A stretch of DNA of 64,000 nucleotides from Eubacterium sp. (GCA_024698585.1 JAILRB010000056.1:1-64000); one strand, 5' to 3'. Positions 51,754 through 61,685 are shown, counted from the first letter of the stretch. The notes: generated from the sequence alone by a model not told the origin. Numbers and translations: made by a program.

Positions 51754-54540
51754 ATGTTGAAAAAAGTAATTGCATGTGTAACTTCAGTTGCGCTTGCAGT
51801 GTCTTCTGTTGTGTTTTATCCGGCAGAGAAAAAGACCGTGCAGGCGTTAGTGGCAGATCCAGGAACATCCGGATGGAACTTAGTTTGGAGCGATGAGTTT
51901 AATGGAACTTCATTAGACACCAATGCCTGGACTTATGATATCGGAACAGGCTCTAGCGGATGGGGAAATAACGAAATCCAGTATTACACAAACAGAACGG
52001 ATAATGTTCGTGTATCAGATGGAACTTTGAAATTAATTGCAAAAAGAGAAAATTATGGCGGATCAAGTTTTACATCCGGCAGAATTAAGACACAGGATAG
52101 AAAAACTTTTAAATATGGAAAGATGGAAGCTAAGATTAAGGTCGAAGGTGGAAATCAGAATGGTGTTTGGCCGGCGTTCTGGATGATGGGAAATGATATC
52201 AGTGCTTATGGATGGCCAGCATGTGGTGAGTTAGATATTATGGAACACAGAAACGGTGAACCGGAAGTTTTAGGTACACTGCACTGGGGACCAAATTACA
52301 GCAGTCACCTGTGGTGGGGAAGTGAATCCGGTGGAAACTTTTATCGCTATCAGGACAATGCCAATAATGGAATCAATGGATGGCATACCTACGGGGTAAC
52401 CTGGGATGAAACATCCATTAAATGGTATGTGGATGATCAGGTATACCAGACAGCTTACCTGACAGATCAGAATGCTTCTTATTTTAGAAAGAATCATTTC
52501 TTCTTATTAAATCTGGCGTTAGGTGGAACAGGAACACCATTCACCAGAGGAATTACAGTAGATGGAAACTTCCAGCAGGCAACCATGTATGTGGATTATG
52601 TTCGTGCTTATTCATATAACGGAAGTGGCGGCTCAGAACTTCCATCCGGATTTACCAGTTGCGGTACCGGAAGCTGGAATGATATCGGAGCCTGGAAATA
52701 TTATGTAAACAGTGGAGAGGCTGCATATAAAGATGGTGGGTCTTTAAGCAATTTCTCAATGTACATTAAATCAAAGTCTTCTTGGGACTGGGGAATTCAG
52801 GCTAAGCCGGAAGTAACATTGGATGCAAACTCCAAATATACTTACAGCATTACAGCAAACTCCAGCAAGAGTACAGGAGCGTTGTTAGTAAACAGAGATG
52901 TGAACGGAAATGGTGTTGGAAGCATTATCAATCAGGGGATTGTTTCCGGAAATAATGTGTTTACCGGAACGATTGAAACCGGCGATTCTCCGGAAGAATT
53001 AGTATTTAACCTGGCAAATATTGATAGTGACACAACATTTAAGATTACAAACTTCTCAGTAACCAAAGTTGTGGAAACTACTGCAGCACCGAGTGATGGA
53101 TATACAGCAGTAGATAATAATCAGGTAGGTGCATGGACATTATATGCGGCAAACGGTTCATGGACTACCGGAAGAATGTCTTATAAAGGTAGCGGAAACA
53201 ACATGGACTTAAAGGTTCGTGTAGACGAATCCAGTGGACAGGCTGGAAGTTGGGGACTTCAGATGAAGTATCCGGTAACCGGATTAGATGCGAATAAAAC
53301 ATATGATGTAACCGTTCGTTATAATTCTTCAGTAGCAGGAACGGTCCTTGCAAAAATCGAAGAAGGTGGAACCGAGGCAGGAAATTCTGGTAACATTGCA
53401 ACGGTAGCAGGAAACAATACTTATACAACAACTGCTTCCGGATTCAATCAGTATCAGTTAATTCTGGAACTTTCCGGAATGCCGGCAGGCACAGTGATCG
53501 ATATGCAGGAAGTTACTTTCACACCACGTGCGGAAACAATCACACAGGCTCCGACAACTGCAGAGCCAACCAGTGCATCTACAAGTGGTGAATGGGTAAA
53601 GATTGAAGGAAACATCCAGCAGGGAACAAACTATTATTACAATAATGCGACAAGCGTATCTGTTGTAAACATTCAGGAACCGGGATTCACAACAGAAAGA
53701 GGTGTCTATGTAACTGTTCCGGCAGGAATCAGCAGCGTAGCATTAAATGGTGCAAACGTAACATCCATTCAGGGTGCGGGAGTAATTCTTCCATTATCTA
53801 TGATGAATGAAGGACAGAATACTGCAGTGATTAATTATGCAGGTGGTACAGCATCCATCGTAATCAAGAAGGAAGTGGAAGCAACCACAGCACAGCCAAC
53901 AACAAAAGAAATAACAACACAGGAGCCAACAACACAGGAACCTACTACGGTAGAACCAACTACTGAGGAACCGGAAACAGTGGATCCAAAAACTCAGGTG
54001 AACGTGTTAGGATATCAGATTAGTGCCACAAAAGAAGGGTACAGAGTGGTAGGTTCTGTTGAACCACAGATTAACGGGAAGCAGGTGACTTCCTACGGCG
54101 TGGTTTACGCAATCAATAATCTTTATGGAACAACACCGACAAACGTTACGGAGAACGATATGGTGGTAGGATCCAAAAATCCATATGTTGTATCTTATCA
54201 GGCAAGTAATGAAGCAATCTTAGGTCGTCATTACGGAGAATCAGAAACAGCAATCAACTTCGCTCAGGTAATGAAGTTCGGTAAGAAGAATGTAAAAGCT
54301 TTTGAAACAGTTTATGCAACGAGAGTGTATGCAGTATTAGAGGACGGAACATATGTATACAGTGATGTAAAGAGTTCTTCGGTTTTTGCAATCGCAAAGA
54401 AAGTTTATGATGGTAAAATTATGGGAAATCTTGCAGCGCATGAATATTTATATAATCAGATTCTTAAAGTGGTAGATCCGGCTTACGAAGAAGTGGATTA
54501 TCATTGGAATAGTGGAATGGCAAAACCGGGTGAGCTCTAA
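51754..54540 (+). CDS. Secreted modular GH16 endo-beta-1,3-glucanase with shared C-terminal module
   Basis: A 928-residue enzyme. The start at 51754 is chosen for its GAGGAGA site and signal peptide; the open frame extends 75 codons upstream across the terminator without either. Layout: signal peptide (1-31); GH16 domain (38-290; Glu159, Asp161 and Glu164 in GELDIME); two CBM4/9-like sandwiches (about 300-440 and 450-593); a ~100-residue unrecognised module (about 610-708, VVNIQEPGF, VYVTVPAG, QGAGVIL) also present at the N terminus of two CotH proteins; Thr/Pro/Glu linker (TTQEPTTQEPTT); C-terminal module (749-928) as in GH81. It differs from the region A GH16 enzymes in all accessory domains, so it is not a simple duplicate. 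Confidence 0.92.
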   Translation: MLKKVIACVTSVALAVSSVVFYPAEKKTVQALVADPGTSGWNLVWSDEFNGTSLDTNAWTYDIGTGSSGWGNNEIQYYTNRTDNVRVSDGTLKLIAKRENYGGSSFTSGRIKTQDRKTFKYGKMEAKIKVEGGNQNGVWPAFWMMGNDISAYGWPACGELDIMEHRNGEPEVLGTLHWGPNYSSHLWWGSESGGNFYRYQDNANNGINGWHTYGVTWDETSIKWYVDDQVYQTAYLTDQNASYFRKNHFFLLNLALGGTGTPFTRGITVDGNFQQATMYVDYVRAYSYNGSGGSELPSGFTSCGTGSWNDIGAWKYYVNSGEAAYKDGGSLSNFSMYIKSKSSWDWGIQAKPEVTLDANSKYTYSITANSSKSTGALLVNRDVNGNGVGSIINQGIVSGNNVFTGTIETGDSPEELVFNLANIDSDTTFKITNFSVTKVVETTAAPSDGYTAVDNNQVGAWTLYAANGSWTTGRMSYKGSGNNMDLKVRVDESSGQAGSWGLQMKYPVTGLDANKTYDVTVRYNSSVAGTVLAKIEEGGTEAGNSGNIATVAGNNTYTTTASGFNQYQLILELSGMPAGTVIDMQEVTFTPRAETITQAPTTAEPTSASTSGEWVKIEGNIQQGTNYYYNNATSVSVVNIQEPGFTTERGVYVTVPAGISSVALNGANVTSIQGAGVILPLSMMNEGQNTAVINYAGGTASIVIKKEVEATTAQPTTKEITTQEPTTQEPTTVEPTTEEPETVDPKTQVNVLGYQISATKEGYRVVGSVEPQINGKQVTSYGVVYAINNLYGTTPTNVTENDMVVGSKNPYVVSYQASNEAILGRHYGESETAINFAQVMKFGKKNVKAFETVYATRVYAVLEDGTYVYSDVKSSSVFAIAKKVYDGKIMGNLAAHEYLYNQILKVVDPAYEEVDYHWNSGMAKPGEL

Positions 54541-54585
54541 AAAGAACATTATAAAAAGTGGATTAATTGAAAGCGGGAAAGATTT

Positions 54586-57500
54586 ATGGGGAAAAAGTTA
54601 TTATCAATCATGATGGTTTTGGCACTGATGTTCACAACAATGAACTATGTGCCAAAGCAGGTTAAGGCTGCACAGAGTGATGTGCAGAATTATGACTGGA
54701 GCAGTGTGGATTACATCGGATGTGATGGATCGGCATTGGCTTATGTCAATAAAGTGAAAGTGGCAGTAGTAGACAATAGCCAGTTTGACAATTATGTAAA
54801 CATTCAGACAGGCGCTGCAACACAGCCGGGAATTTATATGACATTTCAGGGAGCTGATTTTGGGGATATCCTTTTAAATGGAGAACCATTCACTTCTTAT
54901 GATGTACAGGGTGCCGGAATGTGGATTCATGTGGCAGCATTGGGTGAATACAATGATTTAGTTGTGAAAAACGCAAGTGGTGCAACGAAAGCAGAACTCT
55001 ACATCTATAAGAGCGAAGTGGAAGAGGAGTCCGGCGAACAGCCTTCTGAAACTCAGAGTGAACAGAACCAGTCAGAGGCCAGAGGGGAATTATTACCTGG
55101 TCTTGATCAGTGGAATACATATCCGGCAGGAGCAGTGATTTCTGAAAGTGGCGTCACAGCTACAGTGCCAGCCGTGACTGGTGGAGATAACTGGACTACA
55201 CAGTTAGTAAAAAATGGAATTCAGTTGGTAAACGGAAAATATTATAAAGCAAGCGTGACATTGACTTCTTCTGTAGCAAGAAAGTTCCAGTTATTGATAC
55301 AGAATGATGCAGGAAATGGCGCAGCAAACTGGAATGTAAATAATAGCGAAACAACTTTCAGCGTAGAAGCAAATGAAGCTTATACATTTACAACAGTATT
55401 TCAGGCGAGCAGTGCATCTAATCCGGTTCTTTTCGGAATTATGATGGGATTTGTTGCTGAAGCTAGTGATGAAGCAAATGTTACTGTATCTGCCGCAAGT
55501 TTGGTAGAATATGATGCTGATCCATCTCAGGGTGGAGAACAGCCATCTGAGACACAGACTCCGGAGCCGGAAACATTTGGGGCTCCAAAAGATTTGGCAG
55601 CATATAACTTCTATGGAAACGGAAAAGGATATCAGGTATGCTTTACAGAATCCGTAGATGCCGTTTCTTACAATGTATATATGGATGATTCCGATGTATT
55701 GGCTACAGTAACAAAGACAGACCAGTACATTAATGCATCTGTATTCTCTGCATATGCAGACAATGCACTTCATACTTTAGCAGTGGAAGCAGTAGATGCA
55801 GAAGGAAATGTATCAGCAAAATCAACAACAAAAGTTCGTGTTACTACACTTACAAATTCTAATAATGATCCAAGTGACATTTCCAGAGTTTATGTAGTAA
55901 CAAATTCAGATAAGAAGATTGAAAAGTCTAGTAAGACGAAGGCTTCCCTAACCGTGGTTAGTGGTGATGGAGCAATCAAGAGTGTTCATTACGGCGGAAC
56001 CATTAAGCTGCGTGGAAATTCCACGTCCTTAGCAGATAAGCCGGCATATAATATTTCCTTCAATAAGAAACAGGAAGTGATTTCCGGTGTGACAAAAGGA
56101 AAGAAATGGTGTCTCCTGGCCAATGCATATGAAAAGACCATGATGAGAAATAAACTTGCAATGGACTTTGGAAAGAAACTTGGCAATGTGGCAGCGCCGG
56201 CAGAACATTATTCAGATTTATATATTGATGGTGTTTACATGGGAACTTTCGTCATCAGTGAACCGGCTGAAAATGGTCGTTCAGAAGTTTCTTATAATGA
56301 AGATGGCGATGACGTGTTAATCGAATTAGAGCAGAATGGGAAAGATGAATCTGCTGATGGTGCAGCATACTATACGACTTCCAGATTAGGAAGACGTTTC
56401 GCCTGCGAAGATCTGGCAGATCAGGTAGAAGAACTTTATAAGTCAGGCGTAACCTCTCAGGACGCAATTGCAAATAATCTGAGACAGAACTATACGAAGT
56501 TTAGCAGTATGATTACTACCTTAAATGACTTTGAAACAGATCTGGTAAATAGTTCTTCCGATGCAATGCTTAGCCATATTGATGTGGATTCCTTTGTAAG
56601 CATGTATATTGTTAATGAATTATTCCAGACGGTTGACTTCGGTTACAGCTCTGTAAAATTCTATATCACCTATGATGAAAATCATGTACCGACAATTCAT
56701 GCAGGTCCGCTTTGGGATTTCGACCTTTCTTCAGGAAACTCCGCAGATGGAAGCTGCAGAACTTACAATACATTCCGTGGACAGAATGTGAACCCATGGT
56801 TCTCATACTTGATGAAGAACAATACATTTAAGAATAAGGTTATTGCAAAGTATACTGCAATGCAGCCAACCATTCAGAACATCTATCGTGACAATGCTTT
56901 GGGACTTTCACAGATTCATCAGAATGAAGAATTAATGGAAGCATCCAGAATCAGAAACTACAGCATTGCCGGATGGTCAGAATCTGTTGCAGACAGTGCA
57001 GAATACAATATTTATAACTATAGCTACAGCACTGTAGCACCATATAGTACATATACTTATGATCAGCACATTGAATATTTGACCAATTGGTTGAAGAATA
57101 GAAATGAATGGATCTGCGGACAGTGGGGCATTGACTACACTGCTTATGAAAGCGAATATAATCCGAATGGAACCATTTCTGAGGATTTGGATATTACAGG
57201 ATACCAGATGACTTCTACTTACAATGGAGAAGAAGGAAGAATGGGACTTAGAGTAATCTTCCAGACTGAAGAAACAGTAAACGGAGAAGTTCCTGTAGAA
57301 AGTGGTTTGGTTTATGGATTAGACTATGATGGATCCATTACAGAAAATGATGTGGTAGTCGGTTCAGATAGTCGTTTTGTTGCATCCTTTGATGCACCAA
57401 GACAAAACAAAATGTCAAAGCAGATGGGAGATTCTGCGACAGCATCTTACTACTCCATGGTAATGAATACCGGACAGGATAATGTATCAGCAGCAGCATT

Positions 57501-57729
57501 TACAACAACATATTTTGTTCGTGCATATGCGAAGATGAGTGATGGCTCTTATGTATATAGTAAAGTTTATTCATATACTGTATTCAGAGTTGCAAAATAC
57601 TTATATAACAATATTTTATCAAGCAATGCATATACTCATGACTTCTTGTACGAGAAGGTGTTGGCTTATGTTGATCCATCATTTAGACCAGTTGAATACG
57701 ACTGGAGTAAGATCATTACACATTTATAA
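54586..57729 (+). CDS. Secreted CotH-kinase-domain protein 1 with shared modules
   Basis: A 1047-residue secreted protein. Layout: signal peptide (1-29); unrecognised module (34-140, DWSSVDYIG, IYMTFQG, DVQGAGM); linker; CBM4/9-like sandwich (168-311); FN3-like (327-420); CotH domain (about 425-850) with IKLRGNST, KKWCLLANAYEKT and the active-site motif GPLWDFDLSSGN (Asp711, Asp713); C-terminal module (868-1047). CotH of Bacillus spores phosphorylates coat proteins, and CotH domains also occur in cellulosomal proteins of Clostridia; a role in modifying surface partners is inference. It starts 45 bases after the GH16 gene with a weak ribosome site (GCGGGA), so it is likely cotranscribed. Confidence 0.88.
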   Translation: MGKKLLSIMMVLALMFTTMNYVPKQVKAAQSDVQNYDWSSVDYIGCDGSALAYVNKVKVAVVDNSQFDNYVNIQTGAATQPGIYMTFQGADFGDILLNGEPFTSYDVQGAGMWIHVAALGEYNDLVVKNASGATKAELYIYKSEVEEESGEQPSETQSEQNQSEARGELLPGLDQWNTYPAGAVISESGVTATVPAVTGGDNWTTQLVKNGIQLVNGKYYKASVTLTSSVARKFQLLIQNDAGNGAANWNVNNSETTFSVEANEAYTFTTVFQASSASNPVLFGIMMGFVAEASDEANVTVSAASLVEYDADPSQGGEQPSETQTPEPETFGAPKDLAAYNFYGNGKGYQVCFTESVDAVSYNVYMDDSDVLATVTKTDQYINASVFSAYADNALHTLAVEAVDAEGNVSAKSTTKVRVTTLTNSNNDPSDISRVYVVTNSDKKIEKSSKTKASLTVVSGDGAIKSVHYGGTIKLRGNSTSLADKPAYNISFNKKQEVISGVTKGKKWCLLANAYEKTMMRNKLAMDFGKKLGNVAAPAEHYSDLYIDGVYMGTFVISEPAENGRSEVSYNEDGDDVLIELEQNGKDESADGAAYYTTSRLGRRFACEDLADQVEELYKSGVTSQDAIANNLRQNYTKFSSMITTLNDFETDLVNSSSDAMLSHIDVDSFVSMYIVNELFQTVDFGYSSVKFYITYDENHVPTIHAGPLWDFDLSSGNSADGSCRTYNTFRGQNVNPWFSYLMKNNTFKNKVIAKYTAMQPTIQNIYRDNALGLSQIHQNEELMEASRIRNYSIAGWSESVADSAEYNIYNYSYSTVAPYSTYTYDQHIEYLTNWLKNRNEWICGQWGIDYTAYESEYNPNGTISEDLDITGYQMTSTYNGEEGRMGLRVIFQTEETVNGEVPVESGLVYGLDYDGSITENDVVVGSDSRFVASFDAPRQNKMSKQMGDSATASYYSMVMNTGQDNVSAAAFTTTYFVRAYAKMSDGSYVYSKVYSYTVFRVAKYLYNNILSSNAYTHDFLYEKVLAYVDPSFRPVEYDWSKIITHL

Positions 57730-57741
57730 AAGTTGATTCGA

Positions 57742-57770
57742 AACGCGGTTCGTTGGGACCGCGTTTTTTT
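57742..57770 (+). terminator. Intrinsic terminator after CotH protein 1
   Basis: AACGCGGTTC and GGACCGCGTT pair around GTTG with one T-G pair, followed by a run of T. Confidence 0.9.
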
Positions 57771-57805
57771 ACGTGAATTATAAATGGAATCCTTTCCCAT
57801 TCTCG

Positions 57806-57834
57806 TTGCCACCGATATGAAAATGTGATACAAT
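57806..57834 (+). promoter_or_regulatory. Promoter of CotH protein 2
   Basis: TTGCCA (57806-57811), 17 bases, TACAAT (57829-57834), about 49 bases before the start codon. Confidence 0.75.
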
Positions 57835-57882
57835 CTATAGGCATTGAAAGGGTCGGAAAAAAGTGAATATGGAGGAGATGAA

Positions 57883-60555
57883 ATGAGAAAAGCATTCAAA
57901 AAAGTGCTGTCAGGAATGATGGCTGTTGTTTTGATGTCTGCGAGTGTTACAATGTCCGACGTGAAAACAATGAAGGCAGAAGATGGGATGACAGCAGTTC
58001 AGGAAGAAATCACCTGTGAACAGAATATTGTGGGCGGAAAAAATGCAGCAATGATTACTTCCGAAAGTGTAACAATTAGTGACGTGGAGTATTATAACTA
58101 TGTCAAGTATAAAGGGATTAGCGCAAAAGCATCAACGGAATTAGGTGATGCCGATAATGCTATCGATGGAAAAATGGATTCCCGTTGGGAAAGTATTCAG
58201 GGATTAGATGGACAGACATTGACCATTAATCTTGGAAATACCTATAAGGTAAAAAGAGTGTCGGCTTGTTGGGAAGCTGCATCTGCGAAAAAATATACAT
58301 TGCAGGTGTCAACAGACGGAAAGAATTTCCAGGATATTACTGTGGTAGAGAGTAACATAGGGGAACGTACTGAGGAGTTAACCTTGTCTTCAGAAGTAGA
58401 TGCTCGATATATCCGTTTTAATTGCGAGTCAAGAAATACAGCATACGGTTTTTCCATTTTCGAAGTGGGAGTATTCGGAAGTGAAACACAAAAAGAATCA
58501 TTGACAGAACTGGATAATCTGGAAGTAAAGAACTACTATGAATATTCTGGGAAGTATATGCTTTATTTCGATGAAGAAACCGGAGCAACAGGATATAACG
58601 TATACTTAGATGATCAGGAAACACCGGTTAAGACCGTTACCTCTTCCGGTGACTATTTAGATGCCAGTGACGTAGAAGGATTAAGCGAAGGAACACATAC
58701 CGTTCGTGTTGTGTCATTGGATGCAGATAACAATGAAAAAACGGAAGTGACTAAGGCCTTTACGAAAATGGGAGACAGAGGTACTTACACTGACATTGCA
58801 CAGGTATACATTTACACAGAAAAAGAAATTAACAGAGAGTATCATGCGAATAAGGATGTAACTGTTACCGTTGTGGATAAGAAGGGTAGCAAGACAAAGG
58901 ATTTGATTGCTACAAACAGTAATATTAAGATTCGTGGTAACACGACTGCAGGTGCTCCAAAGAAGCCATATAACATTAAGCTTGATAAGAAGCAGGCAGT
59001 CCTTGGAATGGGTAAGGCGAAGAAGTGGTGCCTGTTAGCAAACTCTTTTGATAAGTCCTTAATGAGAAATTATCTTTCTTATAACTTTGGACGAGAAAAT
59101 GGTTGTATCTATACCAATAACAACCGTTACGTAGAAGTTTATGTGAACGGAAACTTCCAGGGAAATTATCTGTTAACAGAAGCAGTGGAAGCAAAGAAAG
59201 AACGTGTTAATGTAGATGCTTATGTGGCAGACAGCAATGATGTATTATTGGAATTAGGACATCGTTCAGAAGAAACAGATGTAGATCACTTTACAACAAA
59301 CGTTCTCGGAACTACTTTTGATATTAATGATCCGGAACGAGGAGATGATTTAACTGATGAACAGGTTGATACAAAGATTGCCAATGTAAAGGCTTATTTG
59401 GAAGACTTTGAGCAGACCTTGAAGAGTCAGAATTATGACAATATTTTAGAGTACATTGATGAAGATTCTTTTGTGAACTTCTATATCGTAAATGAATTAT
59501 TTAAGAATGTAGACTTTAACTTCAGTTCTACCAGATTCTTCATTAAAGGAGATAAGATTTATGCAGGACCAATGTGGGATTTGGATTTATCCAGTGGTAA
59601 CTGTAAGAGCACAATGTATACAGGATATTATGGTGCAGATGGGTTAAGCTATACCGGATATTATTGCCAAGATATGAACTGGTACCGTGAACTTCTGAAG
59701 AATCAGATTTTCATGGGTAAGGTGAAAGCACGTTACGAAGAATTACAGTATAAGATTCAGAGTATTTTCCGTGAGGATTCTGTAGAAGAAATCAGCATTG
59801 AAAAGGCAGTAGAAACTTATGGTGCATCTTATGAAAGAAACTATAAGTCAAAGGCTAAATTAGGTGCTGGTTGGGAACTGGACAATGAAGATGGTTTCAG
59901 TTTTGCGGCAGAAGCTGGTTGGGAAACATGGCAGGAACCAATTGAATTCTTAAGAACATGGCTTCAGAATAGAAATGAATGGCTCTGCCAAGAATGGGGC
60001 ATTGACCCAGAAGTGGCTTATGAGGAAACAGAACCAAACACAGTTCATGTGGAAATCAATGGAAGCCAGATCAGTACCCTTTATGAAGGATACCGTATCG
60101 TTTATTCCGTAAATAAACCGGAATTGGTAACCAGCGTAGGTATGGTTTACGGATTAAGTGACTATGTAACCAATGAAGATATGGTAGTGGGCAGCACAGC
60201 AGAAACCGTTTACTCTTTCGAAAGTTCAGCAGACGGAGTATTATCTACCAACTTCAGCAAGAGAAAAAATGCACAGAGCTATGCAATGACCATGAAGAGC
60301 ATCAAGAGTGCGGAGTTCTATAATACAAAAATCAGCGCGAGAGCTTATGCAGTATTAGAAGACGGAAGCATCGTTTACAGTGATGTGAAGAAGATGACAG
60401 TATATAACACAGCAGATTACCTGTACCAGAATCTGAAGATGAACAATCTTTCAGGACATGAGTACCTGTACAATGAGATTCTTTACAGAGTAAATCCTGC
60501 ATACCAAAAGAAGGACTTCATTTGGAACAATGCAACAGCTCCAATGGAGGACTAA
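57883..60555 (+). CDS. Secreted CotH-kinase-domain protein 2 with shared C-terminal module
   Basis: An 890-residue secreted protein. The start at 57883 has GGAGG seven bases upstream and begins a signal peptide (1-29). Layout: F5/8-type-C domain (about 70-205, NAIDGKMDSRWES); FN3-like (210-295); CotH domain (about 300-710) with IKIRGNTT, KKWCLLANSFDKS and GPMWDLDLSSGN (Asp566, Asp568); C-terminal module (720-890). It lacks the module found at the N terminus of CotH proteins 1 and 3; the F5/8-C domain, close to the third one in GH81 by eye, takes that place. It has its own promoter and terminator, so it can be regulated apart from protein 1. Confidence 0.88.
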   Translation: MRKAFKKVLSGMMAVVLMSASVTMSDVKTMKAEDGMTAVQEEITCEQNIVGGKNAAMITSESVTISDVEYYNYVKYKGISAKASTELGDADNAIDGKMDSRWESIQGLDGQTLTINLGNTYKVKRVSACWEAASAKKYTLQVSTDGKNFQDITVVESNIGERTEELTLSSEVDARYIRFNCESRNTAYGFSIFEVGVFGSETQKESLTELDNLEVKNYYEYSGKYMLYFDEETGATGYNVYLDDQETPVKTVTSSGDYLDASDVEGLSEGTHTVRVVSLDADNNEKTEVTKAFTKMGDRGTYTDIAQVYIYTEKEINREYHANKDVTVTVVDKKGSKTKDLIATNSNIKIRGNTTAGAPKKPYNIKLDKKQAVLGMGKAKKWCLLANSFDKSLMRNYLSYNFGRENGCIYTNNNRYVEVYVNGNFQGNYLLTEAVEAKKERVNVDAYVADSNDVLLELGHRSEETDVDHFTTNVLGTTFDINDPERGDDLTDEQVDTKIANVKAYLEDFEQTLKSQNYDNILEYIDEDSFVNFYIVNELFKNVDFNFSSTRFFIKGDKIYAGPMWDLDLSSGNCKSTMYTGYYGADGLSYTGYYCQDMNWYRELLKNQIFMGKVKARYEELQYKIQSIFREDSVEEISIEKAVETYGASYERNYKSKAKLGAGWELDNEDGFSFAAEAGWETWQEPIEFLRTWLQNRNEWLCQEWGIDPEVAYEETEPNTVHVEINGSQISTLYEGYRIVYSVNKPELVTSVGMVYGLSDYVTNEDMVVGSTAETVYSFESSADGVLSTNFSKRKNAQSYAMTMKSIKSAEFYNTKISARAYAVLEDGSIVYSDVKKMTVYNTADYLYQNLKMNNLSGHEYLYNEILYRVNPAYQKKDFIWNNATAPMED

Positions 60556-60574
60556 GAATTAAAGACAGTGAAGG

Positions 60575-60602
60575 AAGAGAGTTTGAAAGAACTCTCTTTT
60601 TT
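60575..60602 (+). terminator. Intrinsic terminator after CotH protein 2
   Basis: AAGAGAGTT and AACTCTCTT pair around a short loop, followed by six T. Confidence 0.88.
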
Positions 60603-60631
60603 CGCGGAAAAAGGGAAGTATGAAGGCAGTG

Positions 60632-60659
60632 TTGACAAAAATGAATACGGTGTTATAAT
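60632..60659 (+). promoter_or_regulatory. Consensus promoter before the Rpn-family gene
   Basis: TTGACA (60632-60637) and TATAAT (60654-60659), both perfect consensus, with a 16-base spacer. It is the strongest promoter in the window by consensus match. Transcription should start near 60666. Confidence 0.85.
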
Positions 60660-60665
60660 CGGAAT

Positions 60666-60712
60666 ATACCGAAGATAAAGTTTGAATGGTAAACTTTGTC
60701 TTCGGTTTTTTT
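60666..60712 (+). ncRNA. Short terminated leader RNA / attenuator
   Basis: Directly at the predicted start of transcription, ACCGAAGATAAAGTTT (60668-60683) pairs with AAACTTTGTCTTCGGT (60691-60706) over 16 bp (one G-T pair), loop GAATGGT, followed by seven T. Most transcripts should end here as a ~47-base hairpin RNA; read-through is needed to express the nuclease gene. Confidence 0.7.
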
Positions 60713-60767
60713 GTGGGGCATTTTCGTTAGGTGCTGGTCCTTGGACTTGGAGAGGGAAAGGAGTAGA

Positions 60768-61685
60768 ATGTCGGAAAAGGACATAACAGAAAAGGTGCTT
60801 ATGAGTCATAACGACGTCTTTGCGGATGTCATTAATGGACTCGTGTTTAAGGGAGAACAAAAGGTTAAATCATTCGATTTGGGGAATGAGGTTGTACATG
60901 CACAATATAAGGCATCGGATGAAGTGATACATGAAGAAGAAAGAGATGTTGCAAAATACTGGGAAACACAAAGTGTAAAAATAGCTATGTTTGGCGTGGA
61001 AAATCAAACGAACGTTGATTCGTATATGCCACTTAGGGTTATTGGATATGATGGAGCGGTCTATAAAGAACAGTTGTCAATGGCAAATGAAAAGTTCTAT
61101 CCGGTGGTTACAATAGTGCTTTATTTTGGAACGGACAGAAGATGGAATGGTAAGAAGAATCTTAAATCTTATTTTGACATACCCGATGGACTGGAAAAGT
61201 ATGTTAATGATTATAAGATTCATGTGTTTGAAATTGCATGGCTCACAGAAGAAGAACTGGCTTATTTTCACAGTGATTTTAAAGTGGTAGCAAACTTTTT
61301 TGTGAACAAACGGAAAAATAAAGATTACATCCCGGATGATGAGACTGAAATAGAACATGTGGACGAAGTGTTAAAACTCCTGACCGTGATGACAGGAGAC
61401 AGAAGATACGAAAGAATATTAAGTAAGGGAGATGGGAAAGAGGTGCGTAGAATGTGTGATGTGGCAGAAAGACTTGAACAGATGGGGATTGAAAAAGGAC
61501 TCAAGGAGGGGATTAGCCAAGGAATCAGCCAAGGAATCAGCCAGGGAATCAAAGAGGCTAGGACTGTGGATATTGCCATTTTAAAATCATTGAAAAAGGG
61601 AATGACGATTGAAGAAATATCGAAGGGTCAAGATGTTGAATTGGAAGAGGTTCGGAAAATTGCAGAGGCGTTAATGGAAGAGTAG
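60768..61685 (+). CDS. Rpn-family PD-(D/E)XK nuclease / putative transposase
   Basis: A 305-residue protein of the Rpn (YhgA-like) recombination-promoting nuclease family. The start at 60768 has AAAGGAG upstream; an in-frame Met at 60696 lies inside the terminator hairpin. Family features are MSHNDVFADVINGLVF (DVFAD, N-terminal part), GVENQTNVDSYMPLRVIGYD (core) and VLYFGTDRRW. Three exact GISQ repeats (residues 248-259) lie in a variable stretch before the C-terminal helices (MTIEEISKGQDVE). Such proteins act as DNA endonucleases with mobile-element behaviour, or have been linked to phage defence in some cases; the role here is unknown. The gene interrupts the CotH cluster and has no functional link to glucan use that I can see. 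Confidence 0.85.
   Translation: MSEKDITEKVLMSHNDVFADVINGLVFKGEQKVKSFDLGNEVVHAQYKASDEVIHEEERDVAKYWETQSVKIAMFGVENQTNVDSYMPLRVIGYDGAVYKEQLSMANEKFYPVVTIVLYFGTDRRWNGKKNLKSYFDIPDGLEKYVNDYKIHVFEIAWLTEEELAYFHSDFKVVANFFVNKRKNKDYIPDDETEIEHVDEVLKLLTVMTGDRRYERILSKGDGKEVRRMCDVAERLEQMGIEKGLKEGISQGISQGISQGIKEARTVDIAILKSLKKGMTIEEISKGQDVELEEVRKIAEALMEE
61509..61544 (+). repeat. Three 12-base tandem repeats in the Rpn-family gene
   Basis: Three units of GGAATCAGCCAA-like sequence encode GISQ three times. In-frame expansion or contraction is possible, as reported for related Rpn genes in which repeat changes alter the protein's C-terminal part. Confidence 0.8.

Noticed and set aside
55291-55773. Open frame of 160 codons on the - strand opposite CotH protein 1
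   Set aside because: Cys-rich antisense shadow without ribosome site.
60696-60767. Upstream extension of the Rpn-family gene
   Set aside because: It begins inside the terminator stem and lacks a ribosome site; the start at 60768 has AAAGGAG.
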